Source: Forsythia viridissima (lineage: Eukaryota > Streptophyta > Magnoliopsida > Lamiales > Oleaceae). Taken from it: 64,000 bases of DNA. The stretch covers positions 49,805,266 through 49,869,265 of the forward strand of contig CM059037.1 in the NCBI GenBank assembly GCA_030279155.1. Direction: 5' to 3'. How positions within the stretch are numbered: the first letter of the stretch is position 1; every line of letters starts with the position of its first letter. Position numbers and translations under genes: made by a program. This document shows positions 10,212-22,806 of this stretch, piece after piece. Below the pieces are notes generated by a model that was not told the DNA's origin, did not search any database, and worked only from the letters and a program-made list of their open reading frames with translations.

Positions 10212-13200
10212 TCTATTGCAGGTTCAAAGAACAAAAAGTCAGTCACATAATATTTGTACAAGTATTAATGGTTTTATTTTATCCATACTCATAATAATTC
10301 AATATTTGATGATTGAAAATAAGATATCCCTTCATTTAACAAATCAAAATGAGTAGATTAGCTTGAGATTGCTTTTACCAGTACTTTCAAGAATAATTGT
10401 TGTAAATAAGATTAACCTCTAATCCATCCTTAATCATTAAGCACAAATGGAAAAGTTTCCAATCCACATGCAACCCACCATTGAATTGCCCATATGTGGG
10501 CCATATACAGGATCTCTAGATAAAAAAGTATACTCACACTTTTCTTAATTTAATAAAAAAAAATTACTTATTTTGTGAGAAAAATAAGTGACTCTTTTGA
10601 CTAATGAAATAATTTGATACTACTGTCAGTATAATAATATTATAATTTATTCTTAAAAAAAATTATATATCAAAGTACTTTTAATAAAAATGATAAATGC
10701 CTGTTTGATTTCAATTGATTTTTTATAAAAAGAAATTAACAATTAACAATTAATTTTGACCACATATTTCCCAACAGCTAGTATTTCAAATAAACCCTTA
10801 AATTAGCCTTAAAAGACGTGTATCTCCGCCTTGACAATTTGAATTCTTCCAAGAATTATAGCCAAAGAATCCATAAAGCATAGAACAGGTTTTTTGGCAA
10901 TAAATGAAATTGGGTCCCAACCCAGAAAGCTGTTGTGAATTACTCAATGGAAACTTGGAAAGGTAGATATCACACACGAAAAGTCAAAATCTTACATAGA
11001 AAAGAATCCTAAAAAGTGCACTTATTAGATTATGAAATAAAAGGGACCATCTTCCAAGCTTTATTTGTTGGCTGATTATAAGAACACAACCCCATTAATG
11101 TAGGTAGGAAAATTGGATCCTTTTTTATAATTTTATCTATAAAGTGTCCCCCACCCCATTTTCAAAACTATACGTGCACCTCAATATTCACACGTGCAGG
11201 CTAGGTAGGGGTCGTTCTTCGAGTCGAGAGAACAAGGAGGAGGTCGGTTTTTTTTTTTTTTTTTTTTTTTTTTTCAATTTTTGAATTAGAGATTGTAATA
11301 AGTTAATATGGACAAATATACATTGATTTGATAAAGATTTTTGTAAATTATAACTAGTGTGTTCAACGAAATGTATGAATAAAAAAATGAATATAAATTG
11401 TGAGTTCTACAAGATATATGGATAAAAATGATATTTGATCAGTTCATAAATACTTATAAACACTGACTAACATGATCCGCAATTGTTTGTGAAAGTTCGC
11501 CCAGAAGATAATTTTGTGAACAACTATCGAATATTATCTTAACGCTGCAACACATCAACATGTCATCATATGAGCCAACATGGCAGAACTTGTTTGAAAA
11601 ATATACATGTTTAACCAATTTAGATCGAACTAATCGGCCCATCAAAGGATACCCTCAAGCGTGATTGGGTAAACCTTAGTCTAGACATAAGTTATTAGTG
11701 AAGAGTCATGTTTGGAGAGGAATAGATGTAAAATGATAAACATCATGATGAACTACGTATCACAAAGAACATGCTAACTCGATCAAGGATAAATGTTAAT
11801 CCACATAATGCAATACCACAGTGTTTCTAGTACATTTTGACAGGTAGTGATTAACTACTAATAATGCATTTTATCATATATTTGAAAAATGTGTTTGCGT
11901 TAATTTGTACATAATCATATGTAAATTAAAAAAAAATTATGTGATTTTGTAATATTTAGATGGTGGTGGTCATGTATGGTGGGATAAATTGTCACCTAGA
12001 GACTGCGAACATGATCTTTTAGACTAATGTGAAGACTTCAAAAACTATGATACAATCAAGATATTCCATCGAAGCTACTTCCATAAAATATTCTCATCAC
12101 CCAAAGTAGACAGGCTCATGTCAACTCTATCAACCAATTACAAAGTCATTAGAAACCATGCATACACATTAACAATTGAGTAAACACTCTTGACCTCTTG
12201 AAATCGAATTAATTTACTGACTTTTAAACGTCATCGAACATTTATTTCATTTTTCTACAAACTTAATGATTAACTTTTAAGATAAAAATTTCTCTTTCTT
12301 ATTTATGACACCCAAGGTTTTTCCGTGCATTGGTGTGTAAATTTAGTATATAACATCAAATAACGTCTTATACCACCCACCCCAAGACACAATTTTATAT
12401 GGTTTGTTGATTAAAATAGAGCAAAATAACAGGAAATTGGTCCCCAACATGACCTACAAGAAGTACTCGATATGAGTTGAAATATACGTCAGCAATGCAC
12501 ATGGAAGAGTCAAACGCTTCAGTAGCTTTTATTAGGCAGTTTACTTGGAAACATCTCCTGATGTGAAGAATCCTTATCTTAAATGAAAATTGTACCATTT
12601 GTGTCAGTTTTATATGTCTGGTTCTACCACAAATTTCTTATATATACGTATACATAATTTATTATTGTATTTATCTGCATGCAATGTCGTGTGCATGAAT
12701 CTTGCAAATATTTTCGCCACGTGTATTGCAGTTAAACATTTTTGGGTAATTAAAAGTCAAGATATTATTTAATTATTAATTAAACACCACCCATATTTGC
12801 ATATTAAAATGTTAATTTCAGATTGATGATGTGTGGATAGAGGTCTCTTATTGACATCTAGAATAGCAAGTCACAAAAGAAGATTTTATTGAATTTTATG
12901 TAGTCAATAATTCAGGTAAAATTTAAAGGTTGACTCCAAATAAATTATAATTTTTATTATCACGGCAAATGTCATACGATGTTGTACTTGAAACCATGGT
13001 AACATTGGCTTCCCAATGCGAAACTGTATTGGAAAAGTTTACGTATAGACGAAGAAATTGTCTTCATTCTTAACAAGGATAAGAAATGAGAAATCTAAAC
13101 AGAATTTAAAAGATTATATCTTTTAATCTTGACAATAGTTATCTTTTGAAATAAAATATTTTTTCGTCGAGATTGTATTCAATCTCTTGATTTTGCATCC

Positions 13201-14463
13201 TTTTGTGTTCTTGTCTTTTCTATTATACATAATTCTCATGTTTTTTTCAAAAGTTATGAACTTTTTGGAAATGGTGACCTTTCAATGAATGACCACATCA
13301 AAATGTTACATATAAGGCATTCTCATGAAGTGTTTTTTTTTTTACAAAATCAAATCAAATTATATATATACATCTATATCTTTCTTATAAATAAATTATA
13401 TTTTCTATAAAAAAAATTAAGCTTCAATGTTCAAATCGAAGTTCGGTGCAACAAGGCATAAGTTCTATTAGTTGGTTTCTATATGTGACCGGGGTACTAC
13501 TTCTGTAGAAACGAAAATTCGATCTAATTTCAGAGATAATTGCTCGTAATCTTCAACACAAAAAAGAGCAAAATTGTCTTAAGGAGAGATTGTGAATTCG
13601 ATATGCTCGAATTACATTTGGTATAACTATAAAGTTATATTTAATTTTGATCATTGATTCAAAATGCATATTTGGTTTGCATGATTAAATATTGAGTTAC
13701 TTTTTCCTTAAATTATTGAGGATGTCTTAGTTTGTGTATATGTTTGAAAATTAAATCTACCTTAACATTTATATTTTAGCTTGTCTAAATGATTTTAATT
13801 AAAAAAAAATTGACATAATAAAAACTTTATATTTAGGGTATTTAGATAGTTTTTGATTTTATATTGATAAAAATTAATTTATATTTATAATTTTTGATAA
13901 TATATTTATTTATTTATTTTTATTATTAGTTTGACCCTAGTTGACTCGTACGTCTTTGATCTTTTACTATTTTCGAATCGATGTCGATCGAGTTTTAAAA
14001 ACATGATAACATATGTGATATGACTGAAATTCCTCTAAGCTAATGACAGATAAAGGAGAATTTCGACCACCTAGTACAAGATCCTTTTGAAAAGTTACCT
14101 TAATGGGCTGCAAAATGGAAGAATTCAGCCCATCATACTTCCACGTCTCATGGTCATCTTTTCACTTGCTTTAAAAAATCAAATTAAAAATAAAAATTAT
14201 TATGTTTTTCATTGTAAAATGTTTGTTCAAACTATTTCATGTAATCATGCATGATTAACTATTTTTAAGAGGTTGTTTGGATAAAATCTTGGACTTAAAT
14301 TTTTGACCAACAAATGTTTTGATAAAGATCTTTAATTTTGAGTAGTAATAATGCTAAAGAACGAAAATATAATTCGAGGATTCAACAAATGAATAAACAA
14401 GTAGGGATTAATTTTATATTTTGTGTGTCACGTCACTTTCCATTGTACATATTTTTTTAATTA
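10212..14463. other. AT-rich intergenic spacer
   Basis: I see no gene. It contains decayed MITE-like pieces at about 10690..10795 and 11340..11460, a 27-base T tract at about 11247..11273, and scattered short open frames without recognisable domains. Nothing else is bounded. Confidence 0.55.
11340..11460. repeat. Short dispersed MITE-like repeat, copy 2
   Basis: This copy carries the family phrases GAGTTCTACAAGATATATGG, ATAAAAATGATATTTGATCAG and CTTATAAACA. Its ends are approximate. Confidence 0.5.
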
Positions 14464-14473
14464 TATACGAGGT

Positions 14474-14644
14474 TAGGACCGATCACCTGTCCCTTGGGGG
14501 CAGGTGAAATTCGGCCCACCTGCTGAGGTGTCAGTAGGTGGGCCGTTGATAATAAAGCAATCTTTATCATCAACGGCCCACCTGCTGACACCTCAGCAGG
14601 TGGGCCGAATTTCACCTGCCCCTGGGGGCAGGTGATCGGTACTG
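14474..14644. mobile_element. Foldback (MULE-type MITE), near-perfect palindrome
   Basis: This 171-bp element is almost entirely one inverted repeat: two arms of about 83 bases separated by a few bases (centre about 14558). It starts with an ACCGATCACCTG terminus on each side. The arms differ at only a handful of positions plus one indel. It is flanked by a perfect 10-bp direct repeat, TATACGAGGT (14464..14473 and 14645..14654), consistent with a Mutator-type target duplication of 9-10 bp. It is strikingly GC-rich in an AT-rich spacer. The open frame across it is a by-product of the palindrome. A transcript through it would form a long hairpin. Confidence 0.85.
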
Positions 14645-14654
14645 TATACGAGGT

Positions 14655-16729
14655 ATGGGTCAATGTCTAATTAGCACTGGTGGCTTAAGAAAGAAGCCTA
14701 CTTCTTAGGACCAATCGATTTTTTGAAAAAAAAAAAAAAACCATAATATGTGTGCATTATATGTTTAATGTCAATTCCTTTCATTTATGTAAGAACAAAC
14801 ATGTATTTGACATGTTGAAAACAACCTATGTATTTATTGAAAACGTGGTAATCTATTTTTGCGCCAACAACTTTTTATTTGAGTTTCGTTAGAAATGGTA
14901 GAAATATCTTATTTTTCACCCTAAGTTGTTTGCTATCAAATTACATCAATCTTTATCTATGACACGATCAATAAACTTGGACTTGCTGAAGACACACTAC
15001 GTGCATACATGAAGCTTAACAAAATTATTAAAAAGAGGCGGGTAAGATGTTTGTTTGTTAAATCATTTTATCAATTAGAAAGTGCTTCTTTAAGGTAATT
15101 TAATGCAGAGTCGAATTTGAGATTATTAGGCTTAATTCGAACTCTAAAAGGTCAAATTATAGTTTGCATTCATAGAGGGTAGAACTAGGAATTTTTGGAT
15201 ACCGGACTGCTAATTAATGAAAAAAAAAATTTGCACTCCAAAACTGGACTATTGCTTAAAAATAATTTTTTTTACACTTTAAAAAACATTTTTTGGTTCC
15301 CTCCCCCCAATCCGCCCATATGCATTCTATTAATAAGTAAATTTCATATTCATCACTCGACACATTTCTTACATTTATGTAAATAGATTTCTCCTCAATA
15401 ACTATTTTCACCAAAATGTGATCAAATAAGAAAAAAAAATGCAAAATTCTTGAGATCAATTATATGGTTAGAATTTATATAACAAAAAATTCAGAAATTT
15501 CAAACTTCAGAAAGTGAAAACCAAAAATTTAGCGAGAATCCATTATTGAAAAACTAATTTTTACCGTTTCAATGAAAGTTCATGACAAAAAAGAAAAAGA
15601 AACAAGTAATCTCAAAATTTAGTGAGAACTCATCATCCAAAATATTCAAAAGAGTGATTCACGGAGGAAAATGTAGAGTTTGGAGAATTAGAATTGATTT
15701 AGAGAGGAAAATTGTAGAATAATTTGAAGGGCAAAATTGACAACAATCTTACTAGTTACAAATATGTTAAAAAATACTCTCAAAATTAGTTTTTAAAATT
15801 TTACCCAAAAAACAAACTTACTTAATAAAAAATACCCTAAAACTACCTACAAACTATCATCAAGAGAAAACACCTAAAATACACCAAATTCAACCCCCAA
15901 ATTCGTCCCCCAACCATCGAACCTATGGAAACCCAAATTACAACCAAAATTTATCAAATTTGATGTTACCCAATCCCTACAAGACTATAAATACCGATTT
16001 CAGGCCACGTGTTTTCGTCAAATCTGAACAGAAAATTAAATTTGAGATAAAACATCTAGCATATTCTAAAATTTGCTGAAATTTTTGAATGGAAGCTGAT
16101 AATAAATTGATGTATTAAATACAAGCTCAAAATTCATTCAAATATGCAACGAGCTACCTTCGTTCCAAAAGATTTTGAAATTTTTTCAAAGTACTAAGAA
16201 TTTGGTAGAGTATTCACGCCGATCGATTCCTTTCAAAGCAAATTTCCAGATATAAGGTAAGTATCACCGGTGTACAAAACAGTCTGCCGATCCAAAACAT
16301 TATAAGAACTACTACTGGTTTCTTTTTCAAATTGATTTAGAAACTCTGCAAACATGATTTGCACATTCCTATTTAAATTAGTCATTTTCTTTCTCAAATG
16401 ATTATACAAAGAAATAATTTAAACTTAATTTCTTTCTAATTCTTACTGCTTGAATTCAATTTGTGATAAACGATTCATGACGATTTCGTTTAATTTACAA
16501 CAATCTTAAAAAATAAAAAACAAAACGACATCGTACAAAAGGAAAGCATAATTCATAAAAAAAAACTAAAAAAAACTAGTGACTAAAACTATATATAAAA
16601 CACTGCCTCACCTGCCCTTTTGTACTGGGAGTGAGCCTTGAAGAATCGTTGGCTGTCTGCTTTTTATGAAATAATCCCGAAGTATATATCTCATTTTTCT
16701 CTTCATTGGTTACCACAAACTGAATTACT
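14655..16729. other. AT-rich intergenic spacer
   Basis: No gene or bounded element is recognised. Open frames at 15195..15459 overlap on both strands, are low in complexity and have no domain. The part after about 15770 may belong to the decayed element that carries the DUF1985 pseudogene, but I could not place a terminus. Confidence 0.5.
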
Positions 16730-17756
16730 TCAAGCTACATGAAAATCATTGATTAATAAAATCAACTTTTGATTACAATAAAAATAAAGTAATAAGTAAT
16801 TACTTACTTTTGAATGCTTAAACACTTCCTCTTCCAGTTGTGGACCGATAACACGCGCATCAGTTTCCCACTTCAACATGTGGGGATAGGCCTCAACAAC
16901 CATGGTACAAAATTTTCTATTAAGGCAAGCAATTGTCTCGTAGGCCCACAATTGGAAGAAAAGTGAAAATCTGTTCAGCCGATAACACCAAGAAGATTTT
17001 TTACCAGACAAACGCTTCTTGTTTTCCAAACTTAAAGCAGCCTTGAAGGACTTAAGTGTGATTCGATAATGATAATCTCCCCAAGCAAACTTATCACACT
17101 CCAACCTATCAACCAACCTCATATGCCGTTCATCAACCGATTTGTTATAGGAATTAGTGTACAAAAAACTTGTTATCAGGTAAAGCTTAGCCAACTTCAC
17201 AACATCTTCATGAGATATTTGGTCATTCAATCCCATGAATATTCATTGGAGCTCAAACTTTGATACTTTTTAAGGACCAACAAAATATGTATCCTTTAAA
17301 CAGTTTTTTCCTGAATCATATGTAGAAATGTCTACAGTACCCACTCTTCAAAGTCCTAATGTAAGACAAAATTCATCCTAATGAAAAACTAATACACTCT
17401 TCTCCGATTCTAAATCATAATTCATCATCGTTGGGCTACTGAACTTGCCTTAATAACAATGAATGGATCAATTGAAGTTGTAATATTAATCTTCTCATTT
17501 CCAGAAATGACCTTAAACAACTGTCTCGAAACAACTCTTTTTCAACACTATTCAATTTATAGAAAATGTTAGCTATAACATCATCCATGTACTTTACAAC
17601 CAATTTACCCGTTGTCCATATCTTCAAGTTCTTTGTATAATCCCAATCGTGAAAACAAAATATCATGCAAATCAGTACATATAACATAATGTTAATCACA
17701 AACTCAAACAAACATATAAATGACAACAAACACTTTTCAACACACATCCAAATCAC
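16730..17756 (-). pseudogene. DUF1985-domain gene remnant (transposon-associated)
   Basis: On the minus strand two conceptual pieces read in order as one DUF1985-like domain. The first ends in ELFRDSCLRSFLEM...QLIHSLLLRQ (about 17590..17436). Then comes a stretch with stops reading like DEM...DEFCLTLGL (about 17420..17330). The second piece (17236..16800) has VVKLAKLYLITSFLYTNSYN, a WGDYHYRITLKSF block and the conserved RLNRFSLFFQLWAYETI block. DUF1985 proteins in plants often sit with Ulp1-type protease domains in Mutator-like elements; no protease is visible here. Stops and frameshifts mark it as dead. It could instead be a decayed host gene with introns, but the broken central part argues against that. 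Confidence 0.6.
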
Positions 17757-19036
17757 CTAAACTATGTAGAGAAGCTAAGAGAAAGTATATAGAGCATAGC
17801 ATTTATGAATGACCTAAGCTCTATACAGTGCACATCTAAATAGTCTAAAATGAAGCTACAATCGCCTAAATGCAGGAAAAAAAAGCCCATAAAGAACCGT
17901 ACATTAATGAAGCCATAGAAAAACTAAACTACAAAAATCACCAAAAAACTTTGAAAAAACACATAATAAAGACCTTAAACTACAAAAAATACAAAAAAAA
18001 CCACTGTTCTAAAAAGCCCGTCTAAGCCTCGCTTAGGTTTCGCCTAGGCTTGAAACTCGACCTTCACGCCTAGTCACGTGTGCATTGCCCTTATCTTGTT
18101 CTCGCTTAGGACTCTTCTAGGCCCGAAAAACTTGAAACTCGACCTCCACGCCTTACCACGCTTTACGTTTTTTAGAACATTGAAAAAAATACATATAATC
18201 ACAAATCATGAAGAAAACTAAAAAAAAAAAACCTAAGCTACAAAATATACAAAAAGCAATACATACGTTTGGTACATATAGGACTTCATCAGCCTCTTTT
18301 GATTTCTTCGATTTGAAGTCTCAATCGCCGTTCTTTTCGTCCTTGTAGACGCTATATTTATTTGTTTCGATATTTACCGATTTCTGGATTTTCACCATGG
18401 CTTGATTGAAGAACCGATTATGGAAAGTGGAAAGGAAAAAATTGTGAAAGATTTCGTTTGGATCGTGATGTTGTTTTGCCCTAAATGGGTGCCTTGATTG
18501 AAGAACCAATTATGGAAATTTGATTGAAGAAAGTGTTTTTCCCTTGAAGTAATTGGGAAAGTTTGCTATTAGTATGTGGTGTTGTGTTGTGCTTAAATGG
18601 GTTATACCCTTTACACGATTTTCACGGAGTTTACGTAGGTGGATGTGTTTTGTCCAATATACCCTTAACAGGCTTAACTATAATATGAGTTAAATATTAT
18701 TAAATTGTAACTAAAAAGGGTAAATATTGATATTGTTAAAAAGAAGGTACATTTTAACCCTTTTTTTTAAATGAGGTATTCAGGCTAATTAACACTAATT
18801 TGAATCGAAGAGTTTTTATGTGAAAAATGTTATTGCACCTGTATAAATATATATTTTTTTTAAACTCAAAAATTAAAATATCTTAAGCCCGTTGTTTCTC
18901 TCCAAGTCCAGTCACGACAATTATCCTTAATGTGCCTTTAGTGCCTCCACCTCTAATATGAGCCCCTAAATATTCTGGCCCTGTCTGGCTCTTGAGTTTA
19001 CATTTATGCCCGTCTATAATATTATGTAGTTAATGT
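17757..19036. other. Intergenic spacer with one MITE
   Basis: It contains the hAT-like MITE at 18002..18182. A 26-base direct repeat built on CTTGATTGAAGAACC-ATTATGGAAA occurs at about 18402 and 18493. No gene is recognised. Part may be 5' sequence of the element carrying the DUF1985 remnant. Confidence 0.45.
18002..18182. mobile_element. hAT-like MITE (family 2, copy 1)
   Basis: This 181-bp element has inverted termini CACTGTTCTAAAAAGC and CAATGTTCTAAAAAACG (read inward on each strand). Its interior is rich in GCCTAGGC, CGCTTAGG and CTCGACCT motifs. A relative lies at 50584..50778. The flanks are poly(A), so a target duplication cannot be judged. Confidence 0.65.
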
Positions 19037-19987
19037 GGGTAATTAGCACATTTCGTCCATATTCTTTGAATCTATTGTACAAATCGTCCATATCATTTGA
19101 ATTTTGACATTTGAGTCCTTAAATCAACTATTCTTTGCGCAAAAGGTCATTACCGTCTATTTTTGCAAAATTTTGCCGTCAAATCATTGCATCCTGTGCA
19201 ATCTCTCATTTTATGAAGGACATTTTTGTCAAATCCATGCTAATTCCACTTGTGCTTGATTGCACTACGTCTCCGACGAAAACCATTAAAAAGTAAAAAA
19301 CCCCTTTTCAAATTCTCTCTATTTCTCTCTGCTTTGATTCCTCGTCTTCTCCAAAGAATAAATAGAAAGAAAGTGAAGAAAGAATCCCATCAGTGAGAGA
19401 AAAAGTTTACAAAAAGCAAAGCACAATTGCCATTGGGATTGGGTTTTTTGTAGTGATAGTAATAAATTTCTATTGTATTGTAAATTGTAATTTCCCATCA
19501 CTCTGGCGGACCTAAAGGGAACACTAGCGTTCCTATTCTCTTTGATTTCCACCAATAATTTCGATTTCAAATTGTGGAGAAAAAACCAATACAAGAATTG
19601 GAGATTGTTTTATAGAGGAAAAATGTTGTGGATTATAAGATTTCTGGGTTTTCTCTACTGCAATGGTGCTGCTTTTACTTTCTCCTTATCTTCAATCCTT
19701 TCCTCCAGCAGAAGCCATTAGGTCTTCTAATATGGATTATTCTATCCGATTTCCTATATCTTCAAATTTGATGGGCAAAATTTCCTTCAGAAAAGCCCCT
19801 ATTTTTTGCAATGCCAACGAGATTACACAGGGCCCGATGATTTATCGGCAAAAGTTCATAGAAATAGACGATAAGGACCTTTTGCACAAAGAATGGTTGA
19901 TTTAGGGACCCAAATGTCAAAATTCAAACGATGGAGACGATTTGGGCAATAGACTCAAATGATAGAGACGAAATGTGCTAATTACCC
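19037..19987. mobile_element. Mutator-like element, 951 bp, with unidentified captured sequence
   Basis: The inverted repeats begin GGGTAATTAGCACATTTCGTC on both ends and extend for about 160 bases (19037..19195 and 19830..19987). Flanks AGTTAATGT (19028..19036) and ATTTAATGT (19988..19996) match at 8 of 9 bases, a Mutator-type target duplication. The interior (about 19260..19830) has less skewed composition. It includes a short plus-strand open frame from an ATG at 19663 (MVLLLLSPYLQSFPPAEAIR...) that runs into the right inverted repeat. This could be the 5' end of a host gene with a targeting peptide, but I do not recognise it. Confidence 0.75.
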
Positions 19988-19996
19988 ATTTAATGT

Positions 19997-21608
19997 TGAA
20001 ATTTAGAGGGTGCCCTCATCTCACATTTTAATAAATTTTTTAATATTTGTAAATTCTTATAGATTTCATAGAATTTGACAAATTTTATAATAATTTTAAT
20101 AAATTTCTATATTATAGATTTTAATAGATTCTCATGAATTTAATTGGATTTGTGGTCTTTTTATTAACAATTGTACTTTTATTGCCTCAATCGTTAAAAC
20201 CAACTTGTCAACCGTAACTTTTGAAAAAAAATTAAAATTTCATCATACCATTTTAAGTCTATTTTTTTTTTCATTTTAAACCAAATTATGTCCTGATGAG
20301 AAACCTGCTCTAAAATTAATGTTGACAAGTCAACTTTCCATAAAAGCACACAATTTTTTTTTTAAAAACTAGACTAATAGCAAAATTTAAAAAAAAAAAA
20401 AAAAAAAACCTAATTCATGATATATTGATACATATAATTTACATTTTAAATCTTATAAATGAGTAACAAGATTTTTTTAGATTTTTTGACCTTTAACAAA
20501 ATTGTAATTATAGAAGTTAATGGAGTTTGTACAATGTATTTGTAGGGTTTTTTTTTTTTTTTTTTAAATTTTAACCGGTCATTGTGCACAAATGAAATAT
20601 GATTTTTTTAAGAAAATGCTAAGAAAATTGTATAATTGTATAATGTTTGACTAGATCACTAAAAAAAATTCTAACTTTATGATTAGAAAATAAAATCCAT
20701 AACATTGATAGTATGTTAAAAGAAACTCATAATTTTGTCATTTTGAATTTTTTCTAAGATTGTGATTAGAAAATAAAATTCATAACATTATCGTATATTA
20801 TAAGAAACTCCTGACTTTGTCATTTTAAATAAAAATTTTATAAAGTTGGAAATATAGTCAGCGTTTGGAGAAAAATAGAATAAGGGCGTAAATAATTACA
20901 AATTGATAGAAAAAATAGGATTCGAGAGGGAAAAAAATTGAGAGATAGGGAGGAGAGAGGGAAAAAAAGAAAGAGATAAGTTATTAAGGACACCTATATT
21001 TCTGAAGAATTTATTTAAATTCGAGTTAATGACATCTAAATTTCAATAAAATTTGTTAAAGATCTGAATTGGAGAAACTTAAATTTATATGTATTTTTAA
21101 AATTCATTTAAATTTGAGTTGATTACACCTCTTTTAATAATTTATCTATAAATTTAAACTGTTAAATTAAAAAAAAAAATTTATTTTTAACATGTCTAGT
21201 CACACGTAAGTTATAATTATTTATTAGTGGCAAAAGACTCGAGTTCGAGTCATTTGCATGATGTGAGACATAGCTCATTTAAAAACTCAAATAAATCGGA
21301 TTTTGATTAATTTAGTTAGTTGCTTTCTCTAAATACAATTAATTAAGCTAATGAGAGTTTATTCATTCTATCTATTCCACTAATCCACTCACGTGAGCTA
21401 ATTTGGCAGTCTTACATCAGAACGAATAACAGATAATGGAAATAATTTAATGGTCAAGTCAAGAAATAACATGTTAAAATATTATTATTTGTCCAATCTA
21501 ATGTCCTATCAATTGGTTGAACGCTATAATTTACATCACGGGAGAAATTTGACTACTTTATACATGCTCTATTTAGCTTGGACGATTTAGTTTAGTTGGT
21601 AGAGCTCT
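19997..21608. other. AT-rich intergenic spacer
   Basis: No gene is seen. It includes poly(A)/poly(T) tracts at about 20389..20408 and 20550..20566. A duplicated phrase (TAAAAATTC/GATTAGAAAATAAAAT..CATAACATT) lies at about 20680..20800. Confidence 0.55.
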
Positions 21609-21624
21609 GATAGTTGCAGTTATA

Positions 21625-21879
21625 AAAGGTTGAACCCCAACCTTAAAGGTCCCCACCGACTTTGTTCTAGGTCATTGGTGGAGGAGGTAAATCGCATAAT
21701 ATGCCTCCCAGGAGCCAGGATGGAGAGCTTATGGATAAACCTAGGCTGTTAACTATATAGTAACCCCCACTTGCGACAGGACACAAATCCAATATTTCAG
21801 AATTTGAACCCTGCACCCCACCGCGCTGAGCCCTATCCACCCTCCCCTTTGCCACTGGAAGATATGCCCTGGGGGCACC
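21625..21879 (-). mobile_element. SINE, minus strand, with 16-bp target duplication
   Basis: This 255-bp GC-rich insert is flanked by a long direct repeat, GATAGTTGCAGTTATA (21609..21624) and GATAGTTGCACTTATA (21880..21895), 15 of 16 bases. Long duplications of this kind result from LINE-type retroposition. Read on the minus strand, a pol III A-box-like CAGTGGCAAAGG lies about 22 bases from the start and a B-box-like GGTTCAAATTC about 45 bases further on. The body then runs to a short pyrimidine/purine end rather than a long A tail. It is a different family from the SINE at 2155..2441. Confidence 0.7.
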
Positions 21880-22004
21880 GATAGTTGCACTTATAGATTG
21901 AACGTTTAATTGCACATACATCAATGATAGTTTCTTATAATTTATCGATTAACTCATTTTTTCTAAATAAAGGTAAAAACTGAACTATCTAATTGTCAAA
22001 ATAT

Positions 22005-22565
22005 AAATTTCACATCGGTTAAATATCAAAATATTAACTAATATATAAGAGTTTGAACTACTTTTCTTAACAATATATTGACATTTTAAGATGGAACTTT
22101 AAGTTTTACTATGGAATTAAAGCTCATTAAGCTCAAATGAGCGATTCAATCCGTATAAAGCTCAAACTAGCATTCGGATTCTAAAACTAAGGCTCATTAA
22201 ACTCAAATATTAACCAATATATAAGAGTTTGAGCTACTTTTATTAACAATGTTGACATTTTAAGAAAGAATTCTAAGTCTTACTATGGAATTAAAGCTCA
22301 TTTAGCTTAAATGAACGATTGCTCAAACAAGCATTTGAATCCTAAGATTGATGTGCTCAAACGAGCCAATATTTTACAAGTGTGTGCTAAGGAATAAATC
22401 TCACATCGGTTATATACCAAAATATTAACCAGTATATAAGAGTTTATAATATTTTTAATAATGTTGATCTTTTAAGATAGAATCTCAAGTTTTAATATAA
22501 TATCATATGAAAATTTGAACTACCCTTCTTAACTACGTTGACTTTTAAGATGAATCTAAATGTTA
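22005..22565. repeat. Degenerate tandem array, about 190-bp period
   Basis: Four decaying units start near 22008, 22206, 22399 and 22506. They share the phrases CACATCGGTTA, AAATATTAACCAATATATAAG, AGTTTGAACTACTTTTCTTA, TGTTGACATTTTAAGA and GAATCTCAAGTTTTA. The later units are shorter. Isolated related text occurs near 63270..63330. The array ends roughly 380 bases before the ERF start codon, so it may lie in that gene's upstream region. Confidence 0.65.
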
Positions 22566-22806
22566 ATACTAATATCTTAGAGGAGTTCATATATAGATTC
22601 TATTGTCTCAATATAAGTAGTTTTGACCTCCAATTTAGACCATGCCACAAACAAATTTGCACGTGTGGGAATAGAATTATTTTCCATCGCATGACACAAC
22701 AAATAAAGGACAGAAATAAAGCAAAAGTAGAGATAGTTCCACAGCCATCACATTGACCAGTCGGATACACTGAATACAAATTTTTGGTCTACATGGAAGG
22801 TTCTAT

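Noticed and set aside
14457..14663. A minus-strand open frame across the foldback
   Set aside because: The frame is open on both strands because the DNA is a palindrome; nothing indicates a protein.
21580..21650. tRNA-like text (TTTAGTTGGTAGAGC and GGTTGAACCCC)
   Set aside because: No cloverleaf or acceptor stem can be formed, and a SINE target duplication runs through it, so it is at most a tRNA-derived relic.
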